NCBI GenBank assembly: GCA_014650415.1
Contig: BMUX01000012.1
Span: forward strand, 68,419-132,418
Source of the DNA: Streptomyces spiroverticillatus
GTDB lineage: Bacteria; Actinomycetota; Actinomycetes; Streptomycetales; Streptomycetaceae
Direction of reading: 5' to 3'
DNA length: 64,000 nt
Below the pieces are notes generated by a model. That model ran no database searches and was not told the DNA's origin. It was given only the letters and a program-made list of their open reading frames with translations. The first letter of the stretch is position 1. Every line of letters starts with the position of its first letter. Made by a program: the position numbers and the translations under genes. Positions 51,874 to 59,491 of this stretch are shown in pieces.

Positions 51874-51885
51874 GCCTCAGCAGCG

Positions 51886-52245
51886 TCAGATCACCCGGGA
51901 CCTGATCAGGAAGCGCACCCCTTCCGGCGCCTCCAGGGAGAACCCGCTGCCCCGGCCCTCGACCACGTCCACGATCAGCCGGGTGTGCCGCCACACCTCG
52001 TACTGACTCGTCGACATCCAGAACGGAACGCTCTCCTCCACGCCCTCCACGGCGAGCGAGGCCAGCAGCACGTCGGAGCCGCCCGTGCGGAACTCGCCGT
52101 CCGGGTAGCACATCGGGGCGCTGCCGTCGCAGCAGCCGCCCGACTGGTGGAACATCAGCGGCCCGTGGGCGTCCCGAAGCCGCCGCAGCAGTCCGGCGGC
52201 TTCGGGCGTCAGCTCCACGAGCGGAGCCTCGGGAACGGAACTCAT
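51886..52245 (-). CDS. DUF779 domain protein
   Basis: 119 residues. Seen: the conserved DUF779 block PLMFHQSGGCC39DGSAPMC46YP and SQYEVWRHTRLIVDVVEGRGSGFSLE. DUF779 genes usually accompany acetaldehyde/aldehyde dehydrogenase genes; none is adjacent here. The three cysteines could bind a metal. ATG 52245 has AGAGGGG at 8-nt spacing. Confidence 0.83.
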   Translation of the reverse strand: MSSVPEAPLVELTPEAAGLLRRLRDAHGPLMFHQSGGCCDGSAPMCYPDGEFRTGGSDVLLASLAVEGVEESVPFWMSTSQYEVWRHTRLIVDVVEGRGSGFSLEAPEGVRFLIRSRVI

Positions 52246-52347
52246 GGGCACAGCCCCTCTCGCGTACGGTCGGTCGTCTTCGCCCAGCATCCCTCCCGGA
52301 CGCTGTCACCGACACCCCGCGAGAGGGGAACGGGCCCTCCTGCGGCC

Positions 52348-53988
52348 CTAGTTGGCGAGCGCCGCCGACACGACCGCCTTGGCCTCCTCCTGGACGCGGG
52401 CCAGGTGGTCCGCGCCGTGGAAGGACTCCGCGTAGATCTTGTACACGTCCTCGGTGCCCGACGGGCGGGCCGCGAACCAGGCGTTCTCGGTGGTCACCTT
52501 GATGCCGCCGAGCGACGCGCCGTTGCCGGGGGCCGCGGTCAGCACCGCCGTCACCGGCTCGCCCGCGAGGGTGTCCGCGCCGACCTGCTCCGGCGACAGC
52601 TTCCCGAGCACCGCCTTCTCCTCCGGCGTGGCCGCCGCGTCGATGCGCGCGTACGCGGGCTCACCGAACCGGGCGGTGAGGTCCGCGTAACTCTCCGACG
52701 GCGTACGCCCGGTGACCGCAAGCATCTCCGAGGCGAGCAGCGCCAGGATGATGCCGTCCTTGTCGGTCGTCCACACCGAGCCGTCCCGGCGCAGGAACGA
52801 CGCACCGGCCGACTCCTCGCCGCCGAAGCCCAGCGACCCGTCGGACAGCCCGTCCACGAACCACTTGAAGCCCACCGGCACCTCGACCAGCGTGCGCCCC
52901 AGATCGGCGGCCACCCGGTCGATCATCGACGACGAGACGAGGGTCTTGCCGACCCCGGCGGACGCCGCCCACTCCTTGCGGTGCGCGAACAGGTACGAAA
53001 TCGCCGTCGCCAGATAGTGGTTGGGGTTCATCAGCCCGCCGTCGGGGGTGACGATGCCGTGCCGGTCGGCGTCCGCGTCGTTGCCCGTGGCGATCTGGTA
53101 CCGGTCGCGCTGCTCGATGAGCGAAGCCATCGCGTACGGCGACGAGCAGTCCATCCGGATCTTCGCGTCCCAGTCCAGCGTCATGAACCGCCAGGTGGGG
53201 TCGGTCAGCGGATTGACCACGGTCAGATCGATCCGGTGCTGCTCGGCGATGCGCCCCCAGTACGCCACGGACGCGCCGCCCAGCGGGTCCGCGCCGATGC
53301 GCACCCCGGCCGCGCGGATCGCGTCCAGGTCGAGCACGGCGGGCAGGTCGGCGACGTACGTCCCCAGGAAGTCGTAACGCTCGGTGGTGTCGGCGGCCAG
53401 CGCGCGCGTGTACGGGATGCGGCTGACGCCCTTGAGGCCGTGCGCGATGAGCTCGTTGGCCCGGTCCTGGATCCACCCGGTGGCGTCCGATCCGGCCGGA
53501 CCGCCGTTCGGCGGGTTGTACTTGAAGCCGCCGTCGGCGGGCGGGTTGTGCGACGGGGTGACCACCACGCCGTCCGCGAGACCGTTCGTACGGCCCTTGT
53601 TGTACGTCAGGATGGCGTGCGACACCGCGGGGGTGGGCGTGTAGCCGTCGGCCGCGTCGATCAGCACCCGTACACCGTTGGCGGCGAACACCTCGACCGC
53701 GGTGACCTTCGCCGGCTCCGACAGGGCGTGCGTGTCGGCACCCAGGAACAGCGGCCCGTCGATGCCCTGCTGGGCGCGGTACTCGCAGATCGCCTGGCTG
53801 GTCGCGGCGATGTGGTCCTCGTTGAACGCCGTGTTGAGCGAGGAACCCCGGTGACCCGAGGTGCCGAACGCGACCCGCTGGCGGGGCTCGGCCGGGTCGG
53901 GGTGGAGCGCGTAGTACGCGGTCACCAGCCGGGAGACGTCGACGAGATCTTCCGGCCGGGTCTGCTGTCCCGCTCGTTGGTGCGGCAT
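52348..53988 (-). CDS. pgm: phosphoglucomutase (alpha-D-glucose specific)
   Basis: 546 residues, full length for the family. Interconverts glucose-1- and glucose-6-phosphate. Seen: VAFGTSGHRGSS, phosphoserine loop VVVTPS146HNPP, metal-binding NDADADRHG, sugar loop GFGGEESAGASF, and phosphate site RPSGTEDVYKIYAES. ATG 53988 has GGAGG 10 nt upstream. It supplies glucose-1-phosphate for glycogen, trehalose and cell-wall precursors. Divergent from the bL37-like mini-gene. Confidence 0.96.
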   Translation of the reverse strand: MPHQRAGQQTRPEDLVDVSRLVTAYYALHPDPAEPRQRVAFGTSGHRGSSLNTAFNEDHIAATSQAICEYRAQQGIDGPLFLGADTHALSEPAKVTAVEVFAANGVRVLIDAADGYTPTPAVSHAILTYNKGRTNGLADGVVVTPSHNPPADGGFKYNPPNGGPAGSDATGWIQDRANELIAHGLKGVSRIPYTRALAADTTERYDFLGTYVADLPAVLDLDAIRAAGVRIGADPLGGASVAYWGRIAEQHRIDLTVVNPLTDPTWRFMTLDWDAKIRMDCSSPYAMASLIEQRDRYQIATGNDADADRHGIVTPDGGLMNPNHYLATAISYLFAHRKEWAASAGVGKTLVSSSMIDRVAADLGRTLVEVPVGFKWFVDGLSDGSLGFGGEESAGASFLRRDGSVWTTDKDGIILALLASEMLAVTGRTPSESYADLTARFGEPAYARIDAAATPEEKAVLGKLSPEQVGADTLAGEPVTAVLTAAPGNGASLGGIKVTTENAWFAARPSGTEDVYKIYAESFHGADHLARVQEEAKAVVSAALAN

Positions 53989-54213
53989 CCGCCCGTTACC
54001 TCCATGGTGTGTCGCAGTGCGGTCGGCACATTGTCCCGGATCGGACGGGATGCGTGCACGCACGGGTGTTCGTGGGCGAAGGAGTCGTAACGGGACAGGA
54101 GTGACTCTCGTTGCGGCGGGTAGCAGGGCCGATGTCGGCGAGTGGAATACCGCATCAAATGGGTGGAAACTCGTCGGAGAGCCACAGAACCATCGAACGT
54201 GAGGAGAGGCACC

Positions 54214-54291
54214 ATGTCGTCGAAGCGCCGCCGCAAGAAGAGGGCACGTCGCAAGAACGGTGCCAACCACGGCAGCCGTCCCCAGTGCTGA
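54214..54291 (+). CDS. ribosomal protein bL37-like 25-residue basic peptide
   Basis: 25 codons, beginning MSSKRRRKKRARRKNG and ending ANHGSRPQC. The pattern K-R-x-R-K-K-R...A-N-H-G-x-R-P matches the mycobacterial ribosomal mini-protein bL37 as I recall it. ATG 54214 is preceded by GAGGAG at 8 nt and the gene ends in a perfect terminator hairpin, so it is a dedicated transcript. Expected to bind 23S rRNA. The C-terminal Cys is notable. Confidence 0.72.
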   Translation: MSSKRRRKKRARRKNGANHGSRPQC

Positions 54292-54292
54292 G

Positions 54293-54319
54293 CCGTCAGC
54301 GGTGAATCACCGCTGACGG
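54293..54319 (+). terminator. terminator of the bL37-like gene
   Basis: CCGTCAGCGGTG (54293-54304), loop AAT, CACCGCTGACGG (54308-54319): perfect 12-bp stem 2 nt after the stop. Confidence 0.9.
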
Positions 54320-54373
54320 TGGTGCCCGAGTGGCGCTTCTCCCGGATGCCGGGAGGGGCGCCGCTCTGCGTTG

Positions 54374-54443
54374 CGTGCGGGTTCGTTGTGCGCCCCGTTC
54401 CGTGCGGGTTCGTTGTGGCTGGTCGCGCAGTTCCCCGCGCCCC
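54374..54443. repeat. direct repeat and probable dispersed Streptomyces intergenic element
   Basis: CGTGCGGGTTCGTTGTG occurs at 54374-54390 and 54401-54417. It is followed by GGCTGGTCGCGCAGTTCCCC and GCGCCCCT, a string I recall as very common in intergenic regions of many Streptomyces genomes. It fills the gap between the bL37-like gene and cobL. Confidence 0.5.
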
Positions 54444-54545
54444 TGATGGCATGCCCTCCGGGCAGCCATCCCCTGCGCGGAAGTGTGCGGCGTACGGACA
54501 GTAGAGTTTCGGCTGCGTCGTCCACCGAGCACCGAGGTACCGTCC

Positions 54546-55811
54546 GTGACCCCCGCAGCACCCACCCACCCCGCCCCACCTGCGGTGACCGTCATAGGCA
54601 TCGGCGCGGACGGCTGGCCGGGCCTCCCCGAGCGGTCACGTTCCGTGCTCCAGGACGCCCAGGTCCTCATCGGCGGCGGACGCCAGCTCGATCTGCTGCC
54701 CGCCTCCTGCGCGGGCGAGCGCGTCTCCTGGCCGTCGCCGCTGCGCCCCGCCGTCCCCGGGCTGATCGCCGCCCACGCGGGCCGCCGGATCGCGGTCCTG
54801 GCCAGCGGAGACCCGATGTTCTACGGGATCGGGCGCGCCCTCACCGAGACCTTCGGCCCCGACGCCCTGCACGTCCTCCCGCACCCCTCCTCCGTCTCCT
54901 ACGCCTGCGCCCGCGTCGGCTGGCCGCTGGAGGACACCGAGGTCGTCACCCTGGTCGGCCGCCCGGCGGCCCGCCTGGCCGCGGCCCTGCACGACGGACG
55001 CCGGGTCCTGGTGCTCAGCGCCGGCGCGGACACCCCCGCCACCGTGGCGTCACTCCTGCGCGAGCGCGGCTTCGGACCGAGCCGGATGCGCGTACTGGAG
55101 CAGCTCGGCAGCGAGGACGAAAACGCGCTGGAGGGCACCGCAGACACGTGGTCGCACGCCCCCGGCGACCCCCTGAACGTCATAGCGATCGACTGCACCC
55201 GCGCACCCGACGCCCTGCGCCTGGGCGCCGTGCCCGGCCTCCCCGACGACGCCTACGAGCACGACGGCCAGCTCACCAAGCGGCACGTCCGCGCGGCCAC
55301 CCTCGCCACGCTTGCCCCCGCACCCGGCGAACTCCTCTGGGACGTCGGCGGCGGCTCCGGCTCCATCGCCGTCGAGTGGATGCGTACGCACCCCTCCTGC
55401 CGGGCGATCACCGTGGAACGCGCCCCGGTACGCGCCGAACGCATCGCCCGCAACGCCGACCGGCTGGGCGTCCCCGGCCTGCGCGTGGTGAGCGGCCGCG
55501 CCCCGGCCGCCCTCGCCGACCTGCCCACCCCCGACGCCGTCTTCATCGGCGGCGGACTCACCGCACCCGGCCTCCTGGACGCCTGCTGGGAAGCCCTCCC
55601 GCCCGGCGGCAGGCTGGTCGCCAACACCGTCACCCTGGAGTCCGAGGCGCTTCTCGCCTCCTGGCACCGCGGCCACGGCGGCGACCTGGTACGACTCGCG
55701 GTCGCGCACGCGGTGCCGGTGGGCGGCTTCACGGGCTGGCGTCAGGCGATGCCGGTCACCCAGTGGTCCGTCACCAAACCCTCCTCCTCCCTCCCTGGAG
55801 CTGTCTCATGA
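54546..55811 (+). CDS. cobL: precorrin-6Y C5,15-methyltransferase (decarboxylating) CobL
   Basis: 421 residues, CbiE-CbiT fusion. N-terminal tetrapyrrole methylase (VTVIGIGADGWPGL, VLASGDPMFYGIGRAL, EDTEVVTLVGRP) and C-terminal CbiT domain (ELLWDVGGGSGSIAVEWMR, AITVERAPVRAERIARNADRLG, FIGGGLTAPGLLDACWEAL). It methylates C5 and C15 and decarboxylates precorrin-6B in the aerobic B12 route. GTG 54546 has GAGG at 8 nt. Coupled to cobM by ATGA. Confidence 0.94.
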   Translation: MTPAAPTHPAPPAVTVIGIGADGWPGLPERSRSVLQDAQVLIGGGRQLDLLPASCAGERVSWPSPLRPAVPGLIAAHAGRRIAVLASGDPMFYGIGRALTETFGPDALHVLPHPSSVSYACARVGWPLEDTEVVTLVGRPAARLAAALHDGRRVLVLSAGADTPATVASLLRERGFGPSRMRVLEQLGSEDENALEGTADTWSHAPGDPLNVIAIDCTRAPDALRLGAVPGLPDDAYEHDGQLTKRHVRAATLATLAPAPGELLWDVGGGSGSIAVEWMRTHPSCRAITVERAPVRAERIARNADRLGVPGLRVVSGRAPAALADLPTPDAVFIGGGLTAPGLLDACWEALPPGGRLVANTVTLESEALLASWHRGHGGDLVRLAVAHAVPVGGFTGWRQAMPVTQWSVTKPSSSLPGAVS

Positions 55812-56557
55812 CCGTGTACTTCATCGGCGCCGGCCCCGGCGCGGCCGACCTGATCACGGTGCGCGGCGCCCGCACGCTCGCCGCGTGCGGGGTCTGTCTG
55901 TACGCGGGCAGCCTCGTCCCCCGTGAGCTGCTCGCCGAATGCCCGCCGGACGCGCGTCTCGTCGACACGGCGCAGCTCGACATCGAGCAGATCACCGCCG
56001 AGCTGACCGCGGCCCACGCGGCCGGCCACGACGTCGCCCGCCTCCACTCCGGCGACCCGTCGGTCTTCAGCGCGGTCAACGAGCAGATGCGCCGCCTGGA
56101 CGAGGCGGGCATCCCCTACGAGGTGATCCCGGGCGTCCCCGCCTTCGCCGCCGCAGCGGCTTCCCTGAAGCGTGAACTGACCGTCCCCACCGTCGGCCAG
56201 ACCGTCATCCTCACCCGCATCGCGCAGCGGGCCACGGCCATGCCGGAGGGCGAGGACCTGGCGACGCTGGGGCGCAGCGGGGCGCTCATCGTGCTGCACC
56301 TGGCCGCGCAGTACGTGGACCGGGTCGTCTCCGAACTGGTCCCGCACTACGGAACGGACTGCCCGGCGGCAGTCGTCGCCTACGCCTCCCGCCCGGACGA
56401 GATCGTGCTGCGCGGCACCCTTGAGGACATCGCGGCGCAGGTCAAGGAGGCGGGTGTGCTGCGCACGGCGGTCATCATGGTGGGCCGCACGCTGGGCGCG
56501 GAACAGTTCCACGACAGCCACCTCTACTCCCCGGCCCGCGACCGCCACGTGTGCTGA
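55808..56557 (+). CDS. cobM: precorrin-4 C11-methyltransferase CobM
   Basis: 249 residues. Tetrapyrrole methylase with VYFIGAGPGAADLITVRGARTL, YAGSLVP, RLHSGDPSVFSAVNEQM, YEVIPGVPAFAAAAA and QTVILTRI, typical of CobM/CbiF. It adds the C11 methyl group of precorrin-5. ATG 55808 overlaps the cobL stop. Second gene of a two-gene cobalamin fragment; the other cob genes are not in the window. Convergent with the DUF5825 gene of the RiPP operon. Confidence 0.94.
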   Translation: MTVYFIGAGPGAADLITVRGARTLAACGVCLYAGSLVPRELLAECPPDARLVDTAQLDIEQITAELTAAHAAGHDVARLHSGDPSVFSAVNEQMRRLDEAGIPYEVIPGVPAFAAAAASLKRELTVPTVGQTVILTRIAQRATAMPEGEDLATLGRSGALIVLHLAAQYVDRVVSELVPHYGTDCPAAVVAYASRPDEIVLRGTLEDIAAQVKEAGVLRTAVIMVGRTLGAEQFHDSHLYSPARDRHVC

Positions 56558-56575
56558 GCGGGTCCGCCGCGGTCC

Positions 56576-57256
56576 TCAGATCGCCATCGCCTCCTGGGTC
56601 CACCGGCTCACCCGGTACGGCACCCACCAGGCCAGCGGGCCCAGGTGCAGGACCAGACGTTCCTCGGTGAAGTCGTCGAGGGCGTCCTGGGGGACGGAGT
56701 CCTGGGGGGCTCCGTGGGCGAGCGCGTCGACGGCGGTGCGGTAGTGAGGTTCGTCGGCGGTGAAGCGTTGCAGGTTGCCCCAGCGGCGGTCGCGGATCTG
56801 GAAGAAACCGGGGCCGTTGCGCCACAGGCACTTGCCCAGGTAGTGCCCGCTGCGCCAGGTCGCCAGCGCCGCTTCGGGCTGTGCGTGGCCGTGCAGCGTC
56901 CGGGGCGGCTGGAGGTGGCTGAGGACCAGGGTGTCGTCGGGGCGGGCCGGATCCAGGCGCAGGTCCCATTCGACGAGTACGGCCCGGGCGGTGAGGTCGC
57001 GAACCAGGCTGAGCGCCCGTACGGTGCGGCGGGCCGCCGCGAGGCCGTCGGTCGCGGTGAGATCGACGGGCTCGGGCAGCAGGACCCGGCGGGCGCCGCT
57101 GTCCCAGAGCCGGTCGGCCTCCTCGTCCACGGGGCCGGTCAGTTCGAGATCGCCCAGGAGCATTCCGGGCAGGGCGCAGGCGGCCTCGTCGTAGTCGCGC
57201 CAGGCGGTGACGGTGAGCGGGGCGGTCGTCTCGGAGGGGGCGAGGGCTGTGTCCAT
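56576..57256 (-). CDS. DUF5825-family protein of the RiPP operon
   Basis: 226 residues. Recognised as the DUF5825 type that travels with peptide-maturation radical SAM genes: TVTAWRDYDEAACALPGMLLGDLELTG, RTVRALSLVRDLTARAVLVEWDL, and C-terminal LGKCLWRNGPGFFQIRDRR. No catalytic motif or membrane segment is visible. It may be an accessory or recognition protein for the radical SAM enzyme. It follows the radical SAM gene after 50 nt, so is last in the operon. The start at ATG 57256 has only a weak GAAAG site. Confidence 0.75.
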   Translation of the reverse strand: MDTALAPSETTAPLTVTAWRDYDEAACALPGMLLGDLELTGPVDEEADRLWDSGARRVLLPEPVDLTATDGLAAARRTVRALSLVRDLTARAVLVEWDLRLDPARPDDTLVLSHLQPPRTLHGHAQPEAALATWRSGHYLGKCLWRNGPGFFQIRDRRWGNLQRFTADEPHYRTAVDALAHGAPQDSVPQDALDDFTEERLVLHLGPLAWWVPYRVSRWTQEAMAI

Positions 57257-57306
57257 GGCGGCGGTCTTTCGTCTCGGGGCGGGGGCGGGCCGGTGCGCGG
57301 GAGGGG

Positions 57307-59244
57307 TCAGACCGGTACGGGGGTGAGGTCCGGGGCGGTGTCCTCGGCCGGGTCCGGGGCGGGCGCCGCGTGCAGGTGGCGCATGAAGTCCAGGCGCAGC
57401 AGGTCCTCGTTGACGGCTGCCGGGGCGAGATGGACGTAACTCCCGGCATCGGTGAAGACCAGCCCGAGACGCACCCACTCGGTGAGCAGCTCCACGACGT
57501 CGGCCTCGGTGCGGTCGTGGCCGCGCACGCGTGCGCTGGCCTTGCGCAGGAGGGCGGCGGGGGCGTGCGGCTGGTCCAGCAGGCGGAACAGGGCGACCTC
57601 GAACGGGTCGGTGAGCTCCTTCGTACGCCAGTCGAAGGCGCGCCGCCTGCTGACCAGGACGATCCGGCTCCCGAGGTCGGTGTGGGTGAGGCGGGCGTCC
57701 GCGTGGTGCTTCTTCCACAGCGCGAGGGCGTCGTTGAGGGCGGAGACCGTGGGCTCGGAGATGCCGCGCTCGGGGGCCTCGAAGACGTACGCGAGGTCGT
57801 AGAGCTCCTTCTCGGGGAGGTCGTACGTGAAGCGGTAGTGCGCCTCGGGGCGCAGCCCGTCGAAGCCGAGCTCGGGGCGGTTGAAGTACGGGCTGAAGCG
57901 CTCGATGGCGATCCGGGCGGAGAGGTCGACGGGCGGGTCGAGGTGTTCGAGGGCGGCGATCTGGCCGATGACGCCGTCGTAGTCCTCGGCGCTCTCGCCG
58001 GGGAAGCCGTGCAGATAGTTCCAGGAGACGGAGAGGCCGGTCTCGGCGCCGTCGCGGAGCATGCGGACGTTCTGGCAGCCGCTGACGCCCTTGTCCATCA
58101 GGTCCAGGACACGGTTGTTGAGGGACTCGATGCCGGGCTGGACGTAGATGAGGCCCGCGTCGGAGAGCGTGCGCAGCTGGTTGCGGCGCATATTGGCCTT
58201 GATCTCGATGTGCAGGCGCAGGTCGTAGCCGCTGTCGATGATGCGGGGCAGCACGGTGTTGAGGTAGCCCATGTCGAGGATGTTGTCGACGACGTACATG
58301 TCGAGGACCTTGTGCCGGCGCGCCAGGTCCATGATCTCTTCGTAGAAGACGTCGGGGCTCTTGCTGCGGAACTGCATGAAGGAACCGTTGAGCCCGCAGA
58401 ACGTGCAGTGGTGCTTCTCGCCCCACCAGCAGCCGCGCGCACCCTCGACGACGAGTTTCGGCTCGACCCAGTTGCGGGCGACGGAGGCGGCCAGGCGCTC
58501 GAAGTAGCCGCTGTAGTCGGGCGGCAGGATCGTGGCGGGCGGCAGCGGACTGGTGGCCATCGCGTTGGCGACGGACTCGCCGTCCTCGGTGCGCCGGCAG
58601 AGCCCGGAGACCTTGCTCAGGTCGCCGCCCTCGCCGAGCGCGGTGAGCAGCTGCGGGAAGGCGGCCTCGCCCTCGCCCCGTACGACGAAGTCCACGAAGT
58701 CGAAGTTGCGGTGCAGGGCCGCGCCCTGTTCGGCGTCGCAGTTGGCGCCGCCGATGACCGTCTTGATGTGCGGGGCGAGGCGCTTGACGTGCTTGGCGGC
58801 GGCCAGCGCGGCGGTGTTCTGCTGGAAGGTGGAGGTGAAGCCGACCACGTCGGGGTTCTCGGCGACGATGCGCCGGGCGATCTCGTCGACGAACTCCGGT
58901 ACCACCGCGTGCAGTTCGTGGGACATCTGCATGCGGGCCTTGTTCAGGCGGGACCGCATGGTCTCGGTGAACTCCTTCTCCCGCCAGGCCGGGTCGTCGT
59001 ACAGGGCCGAGGAGAACACCCAGTCGCCGCAGCCCATGAAGTACGAGGACAGCGCGTAGTACTCGTAGTCGTCGGCGGTGAACTCGGTGCGGGCGGTGAT
59101 CCAGTCGGTGAATTCGAGATTGGCGTGCAGGACGGTCGCCGACGCGCCGGGCACGCGCTCGTCGACGCTGCGTTTGAGTATCCCCAGGGCGAGCGACGGA
59201 AGGTCGATGGGCGACCAGGGCATGTTGACGAGCAGGACACGCAC
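57307..59244 (-). CDS. B12-binding radical SAM enzyme, RiPP maturation type (rSAM protein 1)
   Basis: 645 residues. N-terminal cobalamin-binding-like domain (VRVLLVNMPWSPIDLPSLALG, PDVVGFTSTFQQN, KTVIGGANCD, VVRGEGE), then the radical SAM domain whose Cys motif is C272-X7-C280-X2-C283 (CWWGEKHHCTFC). The CX7CX2C spacing is characteristic of the bacteriocin/RiPP maturation radical SAM protein 1 family. After about 500 a winged-helix-like C-terminal region follows. Relatives (for example bottromycin enzymes) methylate unactivated carbons of peptides. GTG 59244 is preferred: AAGGAG lies 8 nt upstream, whereas GTG 59253 would abut it. Confidence 0.9.
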   Translation of the reverse strand: MRVLLVNMPWSPIDLPSLALGILKRSVDERVPGASATVLHANLEFTDWITARTEFTADDYEYYALSSYFMGCGDWVFSSALYDDPAWREKEFTETMRSRLNKARMQMSHELHAVVPEFVDEIARRIVAENPDVVGFTSTFQQNTAALAAAKHVKRLAPHIKTVIGGANCDAEQGAALHRNFDFVDFVVRGEGEAAFPQLLTALGEGGDLSKVSGLCRRTEDGESVANAMATSPLPPATILPPDYSGYFERLAASVARNWVEPKLVVEGARGCWWGEKHHCTFCGLNGSFMQFRSKSPDVFYEEIMDLARRHKVLDMYVVDNILDMGYLNTVLPRIIDSGYDLRLHIEIKANMRRNQLRTLSDAGLIYVQPGIESLNNRVLDLMDKGVSGCQNVRMLRDGAETGLSVSWNYLHGFPGESAEDYDGVIGQIAALEHLDPPVDLSARIAIERFSPYFNRPELGFDGLRPEAHYRFTYDLPEKELYDLAYVFEAPERGISEPTVSALNDALALWKKHHADARLTHTDLGSRIVLVSRRRAFDWRTKELTDPFEVALFRLLDQPHAPAALLRKASARVRGHDRTEADVVELLTEWVRLGLVFTDAGSYVHLAPAAVNEDLLRLDFMRHLHAAPAPDPAEDTAPDLTPVPV

Positions 59245-59282
59245 GGGGAGCACTCCTTGGGGGTGGTGGGGGAGGGGCGGAA

Positions 59283-59312
59283 CCGGTCCGGGGCGCGGAC
59301 GCCCCGGACCGG
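59283..59312 (-). terminator. hairpin 1 between precursor and radical SAM genes
   Basis: CCGGTCCGGGGCG (59283-59295), 4-nt loop, CGCCCCGGACCGG (59300-59312): perfect 13-bp stem. Without a U-tract it may work as a partial terminator or an RNA-end stabiliser. Confidence 0.75.
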
Positions 59313-59318
59313 CCCTTC

Positions 59319-59350
59319 ACTGAGGAGCGGCGCTGCGGCCGCTCCTCAGT
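59319..59350 (-). terminator. hairpin 2 between precursor and radical SAM genes
   Basis: ACTGAGGAGCGGC (59319-59331), 6-nt loop, GCCGCTCCTCAGT (59338-59350): perfect 13-bp stem 18 nt downstream of the precursor stop. Together with hairpin 1 it would raise precursor mRNA relative to enzyme mRNA. Confidence 0.75.
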
Positions 59351-59368
59351 ACGGGAGGGGGGTAGCCC

Positions 59369-59491
59369 CTACTCCTCTTCCTGGCCTTCCTCGGTGTTGC
59401 GGAAGGGAACCGTGACGGTGATGCCGACGCTCGGCTTGCGGTTCTCCTCGTCACCCGCGAGCGGGTCGTTGTTGATGATGTCCTTCTGCAT
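59369..59491 (-). CDS. RiPP precursor peptide (40 residues)
   Basis: 40 codons. Leader part begins MQKDIINNDPLAGDEENRK; then P20-SVGITVTV-P29 and an acidic follower FRNTEEGQ plus three Glu. The hydrophobic beta-branched stretch between two prolines is the obvious core candidate, offering V22, I24, T25, V26, T27 and V28 as carbon-methylation or crosslinking sites. No cysteine is present, so it is neither a lanthipeptide nor a sactipeptide. ATG 59491 has GAGAGG 10 nt upstream. The first 41 nt overlap the end of the S9 peptidase gene in another frame. Strong hairpins follow. Precursor status is inferred from size, layout and neighbours. Confidence 0.78.
   Translation of the reverse strand: MQKDIINNDPLAGDEENRKPSVGITVTVPFRNTEEGQEEE

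Noticed and set aside
54142..54171. Sigma-R promoter for the bL37-like gene (GGAAT at 54144)
   Set aside because: No GTT at 17-19 nt downstream.
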